Assembly: GCF_947331815.1 (NCBI RefSeq)
Contig: NZ_OX373462.1
Location: forward strand, 1,661,376 to 1,725,375
Length of the DNA: 64,000 bases
Direction: 5' to 3'
DNA from: Cyanobacterium sp. uoEpiScrs1
GTDB lineage: Bacteria > Cyanobacteriota > Cyanobacteriia > Cyanobacteriales > Microcystaceae
The translations under genes and the position numbers were made by a program. This document shows positions 19,153 to 28,788 of this stretch, in pieces; positions within the stretch are counted from its first letter, which is position 1, and every line of letters starts with the position of its first letter. The notes below the pieces were generated by a model. It had not been told where the DNA came from. It ran no database searches and saw nothing but the letters and a program-made list of their open reading frames with translations.

Positions 19153-21078
19153 CTAATATGTTGATGTAATTTTGTCTAGAGAATTATAAAAATCACCAAA
19201 AAATTTTTTTAATACTTGAGGATCTTTACTGCTTATGTAAGGAACCTTAATTATGGCAGTTTTTTCACGATTAATATCTAAGTATTTTTCATATTCTTCT
19301 TCATTAACTTTTTTCATAGTTACTGTTTTTTCCGCAGATGATAAGACTATTTTATTATTTCGATCATAATGTTTAACTTGATATCCTTCAAGCTCAAGAT
19401 AAAAAGTAGTAAATGTCCAAATCCATACTTCTTTAGCAAAATTATCAGATTTATCTGAATAAATTACAGTAACATTTTTGTCTATTTCTTGGATAATCTG
19501 TGCCATTTTACGAGACAGCTTAATAGGTATATGATGACTATTAAGCTGTGCTTTTCTTACTTCATTATATCCTTGTAAGTATCCTCCAGGTACTCTAGTT
19601 CCATCATGAGTATATATATAGTTTGGATTAGCTGTAATTTCTATAAAAGGAATTCTAGGAACCCATTGTATAGCGACACTTTGCAGAAAAAAACTTAGAA
19701 TTATAAAACCAAAAACTAAAGATCTAAATTTATTTTGATCCAGCCTAAATTTTATTTTTAAAGTAATTACAGCACATAAAAAAGGCAAAAAAATAATTCC
19801 AGGCATCAAATATTTAGGACTAGTCAAAGTTGGTAAAGGAGACAATAATGGCAAAATGCATAAAATAAGTAAAATTAGTCTATAGTCTTTATTCTTTGCC
19901 TTTGTTAGTATAAAACAAATTGAGCTTATTATTAAAATAATCCAGATTACTAAATTAGTAATACTAAATAAGTTAACTAATGATTTTTGAATTGTCCAAG
20001 TATTAACTCCTTCATGATGACTAGTAGCAATATAAATAATTTTATCTAAGTTAAAAATATCAGTAACTAGGAAGACTAGCAATAAACTAAAACTAGTTAA
20101 AATATAAATAAAATAAACTTTTAATCTTTGTTCTAATTTCTGTCCTAGAGACTTGTCAAATAACATTAAATACCACAATAGTGGTAGAGAAAGTAAAAAA
20201 TCAATTCTAAAAAATATTGAAAAAACTGAGGTTATACCAATTGTAAAATAGCGAAAATTATTCCATATCTTTTTTGTTTTAATAGGATTATCTGTCCAAA
20301 ATAAAAGCAAAATAGTTATAGACATAGGAAACATGGCAAAAACAGTTGAATTATAATATAAACTACAAAATAAAATTTCTGGAAAAATAATTAAAAAGCA
20401 AAAACATAAAACTAAATTTAGATTTTTCTTGGCAAAAATATAGATAGCTATCAATAAAATAGAAATATTCGCTGCACCAATTATTTGAGGAATTAAAAAA
20501 AGATGTTTAGGATTATTTAGCCAAGAATTAAGCCAGAGATTGAATTGATAAGTTAAAGGTTGCCAATAATAACGATAAACTAAATCTTTACCCTTGTGAG
20601 AAAAATTTATAATCCCATCAAGCTGATCAATGTCATCTCCCTCCCATCCGACGCGATCACCAAAAAATAAAAAGAACAGCAAAATTGTAATATAAAAAAT
20701 AATAATTCCTAAAAAAGGATAAATTTTTGAAAATAATTTTTTATCTATTATAAAAATTGTAGAAAAATAAGATACAAAAAATATTTTTTTTATATATTGA
20801 AAGCTCTGGACTACAAATAAGCTGATATAATACCAACTTCCAGTCAACAAAAGGAATCGTATTGTTCTTAAAAGAGAGGGGTGAATGTAATTCAGCTGTC
20901 CAATTATACTTAATATTAGACTTAAGGAAAGACAACTAAAACTAATAAGAAATAAATTATCTCTTCTTAGTTTTAAAAATAAATGAATGCCATGGAAAAT
21001 AGAATGACCTTTATATATTAGAATAGTAAAAACTAATACTAGTATTCCAAGAATTAAACTTGCTATGGGAATTAGCAT
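19153..21078 (-). CDS. integral membrane glycosyltransferase-like protein (GT-C type)
   Basis: The 641-residue protein has at least ten hydrophobic helices over residues 1-470 and a soluble C-terminal domain of about 170 residues. An acidic loop after the fourth or fifth helix (WEGDDIDQLDG near residue 150) followed by YYWQPLTYQFN is reminiscent of GT-C enzymes that take sugars from polyprenyl-phosphate donors. The first 70 residues (MLIPIASLILGILVLVFTIL) resemble the start of the 611-residue protein at 32.7-34.5 kb, so the two are paralogues. It lies 42 bases after the FAD oxidoreductase on the same strand. Very rich in Ile, Leu, Phe and Lys. Acceptor unknown. Confidence 0.72.
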   Translation of the reverse strand: MLIPIASLILGILVLVFTILIYKGHSIFHGIHLFLKLRRDNLFLISFSCLSLSLILSIIGQLNYIHPSLLRTIRFLLLTGSWYYISLFVVQSFQYIKKIFFVSYFSTIFIIDKKLFSKIYPFLGIIIFYITILLFFLFFGDRVGWEGDDIDQLDGIINFSHKGKDLVYRYYWQPLTYQFNLWLNSWLNNPKHLFLIPQIIGAANISILLIAIYIFAKKNLNLVLCFCFLIIFPEILFCSLYYNSTVFAMFPMSITILLLFWTDNPIKTKKIWNNFRYFTIGITSVFSIFFRIDFLLSLPLLWYLMLFDKSLGQKLEQRLKVYFIYILTSFSLLLVFLVTDIFNLDKIIYIATSHHEGVNTWTIQKSLVNLFSITNLVIWIILIISSICFILTKAKNKDYRLILLILCILPLLSPLPTLTSPKYLMPGIIFLPFLCAVITLKIKFRLDQNKFRSLVFGFIILSFFLQSVAIQWVPRIPFIEITANPNYIYTHDGTRVPGGYLQGYNEVRKAQLNSHHIPIKLSRKMAQIIQEIDKNVTVIYSDKSDNFAKEVWIWTFTTFYLELEGYQVKHYDRNNKIVLSSAEKTVTMKKVNEEEYEKYLDINREKTAIIKVPYISSKDPQVLKKFFGDFYNSLDKITSTY

Positions 21079-21120
21079 AATATATAGAAAAATTAATAAA
21101 AGTTGTCAGTAGCTAATGAC

Positions 21121-22503
21121 CTAATTACCTAATTTAGTTAATTTTATTTGATTGTCAACAAAATTACCTATTTTTCGTCCTTCACGAATTGCATAATTAG
21201 TCCCCCTATCTTCGGGATAAATTTGGGACATTGTACAAATATAGAAATTATTCAATGGAGTTGTTGTCTCAGGAATTAGTTGACTATAGTTATTTAAAAC
21301 AATTGGTTGTGAGTACCGTGCTTTCCATAAATGATAATCAACAATCCAGTCACGATTAAATTCAGGAAACATTTTTATTAAATAAGGAATTGAGTAATCC
21401 AAAGCTTCTTCCTTACTTCTTTGATAAAGATCTTCTGTTTCTAATAGATATTTAGACAAGTAGATAATATGTCGTCCACCATAAATTTTCTCAGATTCAA
21501 AGTTAGTATGTTCAATTACTCCTACAAAAGGAAAATTAGGGTCATTAACATTAAGCCAATAGGTTTTAGATAAACTTCGATTTAATTCTAAGACCAAACA
21601 AACATTGGCTAAGTATTTAATTTGTCGAAGTCGCTCGACATATTCAGCATTAACGTGAGGAGCCATCAGATCAGCAATAATAGGTAAAGCAGGAGTTGCA
21701 ATTACTGCATCAGCATTAACACGTCCTTGTGAGGTTTCAATAGCTATTACGTGGTTATCTTCTACTATTAATTCTTTCACAATTACATTAGTTTTTATTT
21801 CACCACCACTGATATCAATTTTAGTCTTTAAACATTCAGCTAAAGCTGCAAATCCTCCACGATAATAAGCCAACATTTCCTCCCCATTTTTATTACGACT
21901 TCCTCCTCTCAACTTAACTTTATTCCAAAACCAAACAGCAGATATACTTTCGGCAAATATGCCAAATTTTCCTCTTAATAAAGGTTCCCAAACCACCTGA
22001 TAAACTTGTCTTCCACAAACTTTTGATAACCATTCTTTAGCATAAATTGATTCTAATTTTTTCCAATTTTTAATACGGCGAACCCAGAGAACAAAAAGTC
22101 CTAAACGAATCCTGTTTAATAAGTGTAAAGGCTTAAAATTTAATAAATCAAAGGGTGAACTAAGTTTAAAAAAATTCTTGGAATAATAAACTCCTGTACG
22201 AGTTGGTCTATAGGTAACTTGATCTTCAACATTTAGTTCTTTAACTAATTCCATGATATATTTATCATTGGTAAACCAATGGTGGTAGAATTTCTCTAAT
22301 TTTTCTCCGTTAACATTAAAACTACCTGCTAATCCGCCTACCTCTTCTTCTTTTTCTAAAATAGTTACCCTATATCCTTGACGAGTTAATTGGTAAGCGG
22401 CAGTTAATCCAGTAAATCCTCCACCAATAATAACAATGTGAGGAGCAATTTTATTACGATTTTTTGAAAAATGATGATGATCAATAGATGAGTTTTTTAA
22501 CAT
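21121..22503 (-). CDS. FAD/NAD(P)-binding oxidoreductase, amine-oxidase/PPO-like
   Basis: The 460-residue protein opens with a dinucleotide-binding fold (IVIIGGGFTGLTAAYQLTRQ, then VTILEKEEEVGGLAGSF) typical of the flavin amine oxidase, protoporphyrinogen oxidase and UDP-galactopyranose mutase-like group. A conserved C-terminal FAD contact is seen in IYPEDRGTNYAIREGRKIG. It is placed between a GT2 sugar synthase and a membrane glycosyltransferase, and relatives occur in polysaccharide clusters. A role in sugar or lipid-carrier modification is therefore more likely than one in haem synthesis. The substrate is not known. Frame intact. Confidence 0.8.
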   Translation of the reverse strand: MLKNSSIDHHHFSKNRNKIAPHIVIIGGGFTGLTAAYQLTRQGYRVTILEKEEEVGGLAGSFNVNGEKLEKFYHHWFTNDKYIMELVKELNVEDQVTYRPTRTGVYYSKNFFKLSSPFDLLNFKPLHLLNRIRLGLFVLWVRRIKNWKKLESIYAKEWLSKVCGRQVYQVVWEPLLRGKFGIFAESISAVWFWNKVKLRGGSRNKNGEEMLAYYRGGFAALAECLKTKIDISGGEIKTNVIVKELIVEDNHVIAIETSQGRVNADAVIATPALPIIADLMAPHVNAEYVERLRQIKYLANVCLVLELNRSLSKTYWLNVNDPNFPFVGVIEHTNFESEKIYGGRHIIYLSKYLLETEDLYQRSKEEALDYSIPYLIKMFPEFNRDWIVDYHLWKARYSQPIVLNNYSQLIPETTTPLNNFYICTMSQIYPEDRGTNYAIREGRKIGNFVDNQIKLTKLGN

Positions 22504-22763
22504 AAAAAATTAAAATAATTATAAATTAGTTATTTTACTGTTTTTATATAGCGTCTTTTTCCTGTTAGCTAATACTGAAAACTAATGCATTCTACAGATG
22601 TAGCACCTGTTATATGAAACTTAAGCATTAAAACTATAAATAGTAGTATAAATTGTAAAAATCTTATAGCAAAATAATTATAGCTTTTACGATAAAATAA
22701 TTACCTATTTTTCAGATTTTACTAAACTAAAGATAGTTAATATCCGTATTTTTTACGACTTAG

Positions 22764-23696
22764 TCATTTTTTATCAAAACCCAATCGTTCTCGAATTAAA
22801 TATAAAGGACGTTGTTTATTTTCTCGATAAATACGTCCAGTATATTCACCAATCACTCCTAAAAAAACTAGTTGAATTCCTCCAATAAATAACACAGAAA
22901 TAAAAAGTAATGTCCACCCTGGCACCCAAATTGAAGTAAACAAACGGAGAACTAAAGCATAGATAATACCAATTAAAGAGAATCCGAAGGTAAAAATACC
23001 AATCCAAATAGCCATTCTTAACGGAATTAATGAAAAAGAAAGAATACCATCGGCAGCAAAACGAAGCATTTTCCATAAAGAATACTTACTTACACCTGCA
23101 AGTCGAGGAGATCTTTGGTAGGGAATAGCAATTTGTCGAAAACCAACCCAACTAACCATTCCCCTCAAAAAGCGATCACGTTCAGGCATGATTTTCAAAG
23201 CTTCAACTACTTGACGGTCCATTAAGCGGAAATCTCCAGTATCAAGGGGAATTTGAACATCAGATAAGCAATTAATTAACCGGTAAAAAACTTTTGCAGT
23301 CCAACGTTTAAAAGCGGTTTCTCCTGTCCTCTCTGTTCGAACTCCATAGGCAACATGATACCCTTGACTCCATTGGTAGACCATTTCTTTAATTACTTCA
23401 GGAGGATCTTGTAAATCCGCATCGATTAAAACAATAGCATCTCCAGCTGCATAGTCTAAACCTGCAGTTACAGCCATTTGGTGCCCAAAATTGCGGGATA
23501 ATAAAATAGCATGAACTCTTGGATCCGCTTGTTGTAATTGGCGTAGCAAATGGGGAGTTTGATCATAGCTACCATCATCAACGTAAATTAGTTCAAATTG
23601 AGGAGTGAGATTTTCTATAACATTTACTAAGCGATGATTAGTTTCGTTGATAACTTCTTCTTCGTTGTAGCAGGGAATAATTACTGAAATAAACAA
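22764..23696 (-). CDS. GT2 polyprenyl-phosphate hexosyltransferase (DPM1/GtrB type)
   Basis: The 310-residue enzyme has a GT-A domain (SVIIPCYNEEEVINETNHRL at the start, the DDGS at residues 41-44, and DADLQDPPE near residue 93) and two C-terminal membrane helices (about residues 230-255 and 266-290). This is the build of GtrB/DPM1-like enzymes. They move a hexose from UDP- or GDP-sugar to undecaprenyl or dolichyl phosphate. In this island it would supply the lipid-linked sugar for the GT-C-like membrane proteins on both sides. It is the first gene of the minus-strand block and is divergent from the plus-strand operon at 24.0 kb. Confidence 0.9.
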   Translation of the reverse strand: MFISVIIPCYNEEEVINETNHRLVNVIENLTPQFELIYVDDGSYDQTPHLLRQLQQADPRVHAILLSRNFGHQMAVTAGLDYAAGDAIVLIDADLQDPPEVIKEMVYQWSQGYHVAYGVRTERTGETAFKRWTAKVFYRLINCLSDVQIPLDTGDFRLMDRQVVEALKIMPERDRFLRGMVSWVGFRQIAIPYQRSPRLAGVSKYSLWKMLRFAADGILSFSLIPLRMAIWIGIFTFGFSLIGIIYALVLRLFTSIWVPGWTLLFISVLFIGGIQLVFLGVIGEYTGRIYRENKQRPLYLIRERLGFDKK

Positions 23697-24018
23697 ATCT
23701 AGTTCCTCCTTGAGGTGATAAGGGGTTAAGTTTTAAATAAAAAGGTTCAACTCCAAACAACACTGATTTTCTACTTCTAATGTTTTCATCAATATTAAGA
23801 GCCTTTCAGTTGGCTAAATTCATTAAGTATTCCTCTAACAGTTTTTCGGGATGGAATTAGCTAACTAGTATGTCAGTCTACTGTCAATTGCTTTAATTGA
23901 CTATCCGTTCAGTATTAATGTACAAAATAATTGAGACAATGGGCAACACAAACTAATATTTTATGATTATTTTTGAGTTTTTAGCTAATTCGTCATTCTT
24001 AACTTACTTATTACTTTT
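23697..24018. other. divergent intergenic region of the glycan island
   Basis: The spacer holds the start regions of the GT2 gene (minus) and of the plus-strand operon. An AGGAGG-like Shine-Dalgarno (CTCCTT on the plus strand near 23704-23709) precedes the GT2 start. No clear operator seen. Confidence 0.4.
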
Positions 24019-25815
24019 ATGAATTTAAAAAAAATAAACTTATATGCTTTGCCAAATAGATTAATTTTTACGGTATTTATATTAGTATATTTTATATTAG
24101 GAATTTACTTAATTAATCAAACTTCTATTACTTCTGACGAGTCTGCTTATATTGGAGCCGCTTATTCTTATACTCAAGGACTGGGGTTGAACCAGGAACA
24201 TCCTCTCTTTTTTAAGTTAGTTAATTCTCTAATTATTAACCTTTTTTTTTCTGATTATCAGATAGTAGTTCCTCCTGTAAATATTATCAGTGGCGAAGAA
24301 AATAGAGAGGTGCGTCTAGCCGCTTTTAATCTTGGTTATAGTTTTTTACTGGAACATCCAGAAAATTTCAAAAAAATAGTTTTTATCTTAAGATATTGTT
24401 ATCTATTTATCAATAGTATATTTTTAATTTGGATATATTTTTTTACTTTTATATTTCCACAGATACCTTTTAAACTCTCTATATGTCTAGAAATATTGTA
24501 TGTATTTTCTCCTAGTTTTTATAGCCATAATTTTTTAATATCTTTTGATGTTCCTGTTAGTATTTATGCTTTATTATCTATCTGGACAGTTATTATTATA
24601 ATTCATAAATCAGAATTATTTAAAATGACTGAGCTAATAATTTGCTTCTTTATTCTGAATCTTGTTTTTTTTCTTGCAATTAATGCTAAATTTAGTAATC
24701 TTATTTTGACTCCTATAATTCTATCTGCCTATTTAATTAATCTAATTTATTTAGCAAGAAAAAATCTTAAAATTTTAGCAATTAAATTCGGTATTTTAGG
24801 CTTTGTTAGTTTGTTGATACAACCGATATTAATTGTTTTGATGTATGGCTATGCTTTTCGCAATTTACCAAATCAATCAATTATCGATAATCTGCTACGT
24901 TATATACAGGGAATACAAATGAACTTAAGTACAGTAGGAGGAATTCGTAAACCTTTTTGGGACAAAAATTTTGTATCTATAACTTCCTTTGAATATCTAA
25001 ACAAAATATTTTGGTTCAAAGAAAATCCTGCTCTTTTTGTGCTTATTATATTTGTCATTATTATGATTGTTTATCAACTGATCATAAAGTATCGTCATAT
25101 TCCACGTATTTATCAAAAATTAGTAAATACAAAAAAATATATCGTTCGTCTATCTTTTTTTGTATTATGTATCTCTTATCCGTTAACTTATTTTCTTTTA
25201 ATCTATAAAAGTCGTTTTATTATTGGCTATCGATATTTTTATCCTTTGATTATTTTTATTTATTCTGGTATTGCCTATCTTACAATTTTTTTTAATAAAA
25301 AATGGCAACAGTATATTTTAATAGGTAGTTTTAGTTTGTATATATATTTTGGATTATTAGGAATTCCTCAATCTTTGAGTTATGTTAATCCTCTATGGAC
25401 CCTAGAAAAATGGCGCTTAACAGATGATTCAACTATTAACTGGGGACAAGAAACTCAACATGCTGTTGAATATTTACTGAATAATCATCTTTTACCAGAA
25501 AAAAATGTTGATGCTATTGTTCATAAGACTTTTGGTGTTAACATCAACTTTGTCCAATATTTATATATATTAAGCCAGCAAAAAAAATATACAATTGACA
25601 TTCAATCCTATCATAGTTATGATAATTTCAATCCAGAAACTACAAACATTACTGAATTAAACGCAAAGTATTTATTAATTGATAGTACTGTCAAACAACA
25701 AATTGTTTCCCAATCTTTTAATAATTATATAGCGACTAATAACCGGAATTTTTTAGATAATCACGTCCCTATTTACTCACGAAATGACATAATTTTTATT
25801 TACCAACTTAGATAG
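24019..25815 (+). CDS. GT-C-like membrane glycosyltransferase (GT39/PMT-type)
   Basis: The 598-residue protein has about ten or eleven hydrophobic helices. The first extracytoplasmic loop carries SDESAYIGAAYSYTQG and EHPLFFKLVNSL, the acidic pair and downstream EHP expected of the GT39/ArnT group that uses polyprenyl-phosphate sugars. The C-terminal 150 residues are soluble. It is the first gene of a four-gene plus-strand operon; only 3 bases separate it from the next start. Codon use is unusually AT-rich even for this window. The sugar and acceptor are unknown. Confidence 0.75.
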   Translation: MNLKKINLYALPNRLIFTVFILVYFILGIYLINQTSITSDESAYIGAAYSYTQGLGLNQEHPLFFKLVNSLIINLFFSDYQIVVPPVNIISGEENREVRLAAFNLGYSFLLEHPENFKKIVFILRYCYLFINSIFLIWIYFFTFIFPQIPFKLSICLEILYVFSPSFYSHNFLISFDVPVSIYALLSIWTVIIIIHKSELFKMTELIICFFILNLVFFLAINAKFSNLILTPIILSAYLINLIYLARKNLKILAIKFGILGFVSLLIQPILIVLMYGYAFRNLPNQSIIDNLLRYIQGIQMNLSTVGGIRKPFWDKNFVSITSFEYLNKIFWFKENPALFVLIIFVIIMIVYQLIIKYRHIPRIYQKLVNTKKYIVRLSFFVLCISYPLTYFLLIYKSRFIIGYRYFYPLIIFIYSGIAYLTIFFNKKWQQYILIGSFSLYIYFGLLGIPQSLSYVNPLWTLEKWRLTDDSTINWGQETQHAVEYLLNNHLLPEKNVDAIVHKTFGVNINFVQYLYILSQQKKYTIDIQSYHSYDNFNPETTNITELNAKYLLIDSTVKQQIVSQSFNNYIATNNRNFLDNHVPIYSRNDIIFIYQLR

Positions 25816-25818
25816 CAA

Positions 25819-28023
25819 ATGAATTTTAAATTAAATTTACATATATCGCAATTTATCTCATTACTTAAATTGTTGGTTATTCGTTACCGCAAGAATTTAT
25901 TAGTAATTTTTCTTTATAGTATAATTGCTGTTGGATTAATGGGACCAATGGCTTCAGATTCTGTTATTTTCTCTACAGGAGAAACTCAGTCCCATTTAGC
26001 ATATCTTATTCAGGGTAGAATGGCGTTAGAAAATGGACAATTTCCATTACGAATCGCTCCCTATGAAAATAATGGTTTGCGTTATGCTAGCTTTCAATTT
26101 TATAGTCAAATACCCTATACTTTAGGGGGATTAATTTATAAGTTTATCACCCCAAATAATCCTTATATAGCATATAAAATTATGCTCTGGGGGGCTTTAT
26201 TTCTTGGAGGTATATTTATATACCGTCTAAGTCATTGGTTAACTGGGGATAGAATCGCCGCCGTTTTGGCGGGACTATCTTATATGTCGGCTCCCTATTT
26301 TCTCAACACAGTACATGCCCGTGGAGCCTTTCCTGAAGCGATTGCCCAAGGTATTTTACCTATCGTTTTATACTACACTATTTGCGCCTATAATAGTCCA
26401 AAAGTTTACTACATTTTACTTAGCAGCATAGCTTGGTTTGCTCTAGCAACAACCCACATTATTACTTTTGTTTATGGATCTTTATTCTTTGGTATTTTTG
26501 GACTATTACTTGTTTTAAAAACTCCTAAAAATATTACTTTAATAAATCAGTTAGTCCGAGTTACTATAAGTTATATTTCAGGATGGCTTCTAGGAATGTA
26601 TTTTCTAATGCCTGTTGTCCTGGAATCTAAGTACGTTAGTATGAGATTTTATGTTGATCAAATTAGTCCTTATTTCACTAATTGGATGACTCCCTTGGTC
26701 AACTTATTTTCTCCTACTGCTCTTCCACCTATCCCTACAGGAGAAGGAATTACCTACGGGTTGACTCCTGCCGTTGGGTGGATTTTTTTAACTGCTTGGA
26801 TAGTCGTTTTTTATTACTATTCTCCCTTAAAAACTTTGCCCTCTCGTTTAAGTGCCACTCGTCCTTATATATTTGCACTACTTTGTATTTTTCCTCTGGT
26901 TTTATTTATTGCCTGGAGCCCCATCAATTTTTGGCATTTCTTACCAAGATCATTGTGGGTAACACAATTTACTTTTCGTTTTTTAATTCATGTTATGTGG
27001 AGTGGATCCTTATTAATAGGGTTTGCTTCAGTTGTACTATGTAAATGGCGTTTAAATAGCCGTCATTTACTAATAGGTATTTTAGTAATTATCATAGCTA
27101 ATCGTTCTTGGTTACCAACTCCTAAAGGCAATATCACTGTCAATGAAGTACTTGAAGATCCTAAATTTGGTTATTCAGGTGCTGTCGATTATCTAAATCG
27201 TAGTTCTGTAGATACCTTATATGGTAACGCCCAATTACCTTTATTGGCTAATACTTGGGTTCCTAGTCATGGAAGTTGGGATCATATCACTCGTAGGCTT
27301 TTACCAGTGGTTTTAGAAGATGAACCCAGTTGGCGTGTTTTACCTATGTGGAAAGAAACAGACAATCCTGTTCTCGTCTTAGAAGGAAAAATAGTTCAAG
27401 ATACTGTACCCAATTCAAGCACTTTATTAGTGACAGTATTAGAGTTACATTCGGACGAAAATAAAGAAATTCTTGGAAAAATTTCTTTAAATCAATCCAG
27501 AATAAGTGCGCGAATTCCTTTTACTTCAAAGAAACTAAAAAATTTGAAATTTCATGAAGGGTTGTTCCGTCTCAAATTCATTGTTCAAGGAGATATTGAA
27601 CAAGGTCAACGCCCTAGAATTGAACTAGACAATTTCGCTTTTGAAGGAATGTCTGTTGAAGATACTATCATTCCCCTTGATATGACTAAAGATAAATGTG
27701 TGTCACAAGGAACGAAAACTAGTTGCGAAGTATCTGTAGGAGCACAAGCAGGAGTAGTTCAACTCCCAGCAATATACTATCCTAGAATGCAACGTGTGAC
27801 AATTAATGGCAGACTAGTCGAATATTTTCCTGTAAACTATTACGATTATAATCTAGTTGGTTTACGTCTAAAACCTGGCAATCATAATATTCAAGTTACC
27901 TTTACTGGATTGGACTGGGCTAACTCAATCAGTTTTATTGCTTGGCTTAGTGTTATTGTAATTGCAGTAACTTTAAATACAAACAATATCAAGAAAATGT
28001 CTAATAAAATTAGAGAAAATTAA
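25819..28023 (+). CDS. PTPS-related integral membrane protein, copy 1
   Basis: The 734-residue protein matches the 6-pyruvoyl-tetrahydropterin-synthase-related membrane family (PF10131, COG5617 type), which is GT-C-like in fold. After an N-terminal helix containing VGLMGPMASD it has TQSHLAYLIQGRMALENGQF, about ten more helices to residue 420, and a beta-rich periplasmic domain of about 280 residues. A last helix sits at the C-terminus (about 705-725). It is strongly similar along its full length to the protein at 28.8-30.9 kb. The methyltransferase gene lies between the two. The family is thought to act in envelope glycan assembly, but the reaction is not established. Confidence 0.8.
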   Translation: MNFKLNLHISQFISLLKLLVIRYRKNLLVIFLYSIIAVGLMGPMASDSVIFSTGETQSHLAYLIQGRMALENGQFPLRIAPYENNGLRYASFQFYSQIPYTLGGLIYKFITPNNPYIAYKIMLWGALFLGGIFIYRLSHWLTGDRIAAVLAGLSYMSAPYFLNTVHARGAFPEAIAQGILPIVLYYTICAYNSPKVYYILLSSIAWFALATTHIITFVYGSLFFGIFGLLLVLKTPKNITLINQLVRVTISYISGWLLGMYFLMPVVLESKYVSMRFYVDQISPYFTNWMTPLVNLFSPTALPPIPTGEGITYGLTPAVGWIFLTAWIVVFYYYSPLKTLPSRLSATRPYIFALLCIFPLVLFIAWSPINFWHFLPRSLWVTQFTFRFLIHVMWSGSLLIGFASVVLCKWRLNSRHLLIGILVIIIANRSWLPTPKGNITVNEVLEDPKFGYSGAVDYLNRSSVDTLYGNAQLPLLANTWVPSHGSWDHITRRLLPVVLEDEPSWRVLPMWKETDNPVLVLEGKIVQDTVPNSSTLLVTVLELHSDENKEILGKISLNQSRISARIPFTSKKLKNLKFHEGLFRLKFIVQGDIEQGQRPRIELDNFAFEGMSVEDTIIPLDMTKDKCVSQGTKTSCEVSVGAQAGVVQLPAIYYPRMQRVTINGRLVEYFPVNYYDYNLVGLRLKPGNHNIQVTFTGLDWANSISFIAWLSVIVIAVTLNTNNIKKMSNKIREN

Positions 28024-28044
28024 TCAAGTAATTTTGAGAGTTAT

Positions 28045-28776
28045 ATGGGTGAGTGTCTGTCAAATAATCGCTATCAGTATGTAGGGTCAGAACTGGAAAT
28101 TGCCCGCGAAGCAAAAAACTGGAAAACTTACTTTTGTAATCTAATTGAGCAGTATCTAGGCAACGAGGTTTTAGAAGTGGGTGCTGGAATGGGAGGGACA
28201 ACTAAAGTTCTTTGTAAGACTGACCATAAACACTGGATTTGTTTAGAGCCAGATCCTCAATTAGCATCCGTAATTCAAGGTTTAATTTCTCGAGGAGAAT
28301 TGCCAAATTTTTGTTTAGTCAAAAATGGAACTTTAATTGATTTAAAAGATTCAGATCAATTTGACTCTCTAATTTATATAGACGTTTTAGAGCATATTGA
28401 AGATGACAAAAATGAAGTTTATTTAGCGACTAATTATCTAAAAACAGGAGGATATTTAATTATTCTTTGTCCGGCTCATCAATGGCTTTTTACTCCTTTT
28501 GATCTAGCCCTTGGACATTATCGTCGTTATGATAAACAAACCTTGTTATCAATAATGCCTGATAATTTAGACTGTCAAAAACTAAACTATTTAGATTCTG
28601 TCGGAGTTTTAGCTTCTTTAGGGAATCGTTTACTTTTGAAAAGTTCTAGTCCAACCCCCAAACAAATTAAATTTTGGGATACTTTGATGGTGCCATTATC
28701 AAAAAAGATAGATCCTTTGATTAGCTATTCTTTAGGTAAATCAATTCTAGGGATTTGGAAAAAGGTTAATAATTAG
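28045..28776 (+). CDS. class I SAM-dependent methyltransferase
   Basis: The 243-residue protein has motif I as VLEVGAGMGGTTKVL (about residues 39-53), an acidic residue after beta-2 (ICLEPDPQL), and the motif IV region SLIYIDVLEHIEDD near residue 112. It resembles Methyltransf_23/UbiE-like enzymes found in polysaccharide clusters. It sits 21 bases after one PTPS-related gene and 12 bases before its paralogue, so it is clearly part of that operon. The acceptor could be a sugar or lipid-linked intermediate. The start ATG at 28045 lies just after the previous stop. Confidence 0.85.
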   Translation: MGECLSNNRYQYVGSELEIAREAKNWKTYFCNLIEQYLGNEVLEVGAGMGGTTKVLCKTDHKHWICLEPDPQLASVIQGLISRGELPNFCLVKNGTLIDLKDSDQFDSLIYIDVLEHIEDDKNEVYLATNYLKTGGYLIILCPAHQWLFTPFDLALGHYRRYDKQTLLSIMPDNLDCQKLNYLDSVGVLASLGNRLLLKSSSPTPKQIKFWDTLMVPLSKKIDPLISYSLGKSILGIWKKVNN

Positions 28777-28788
28777 GGATAGTTTTTA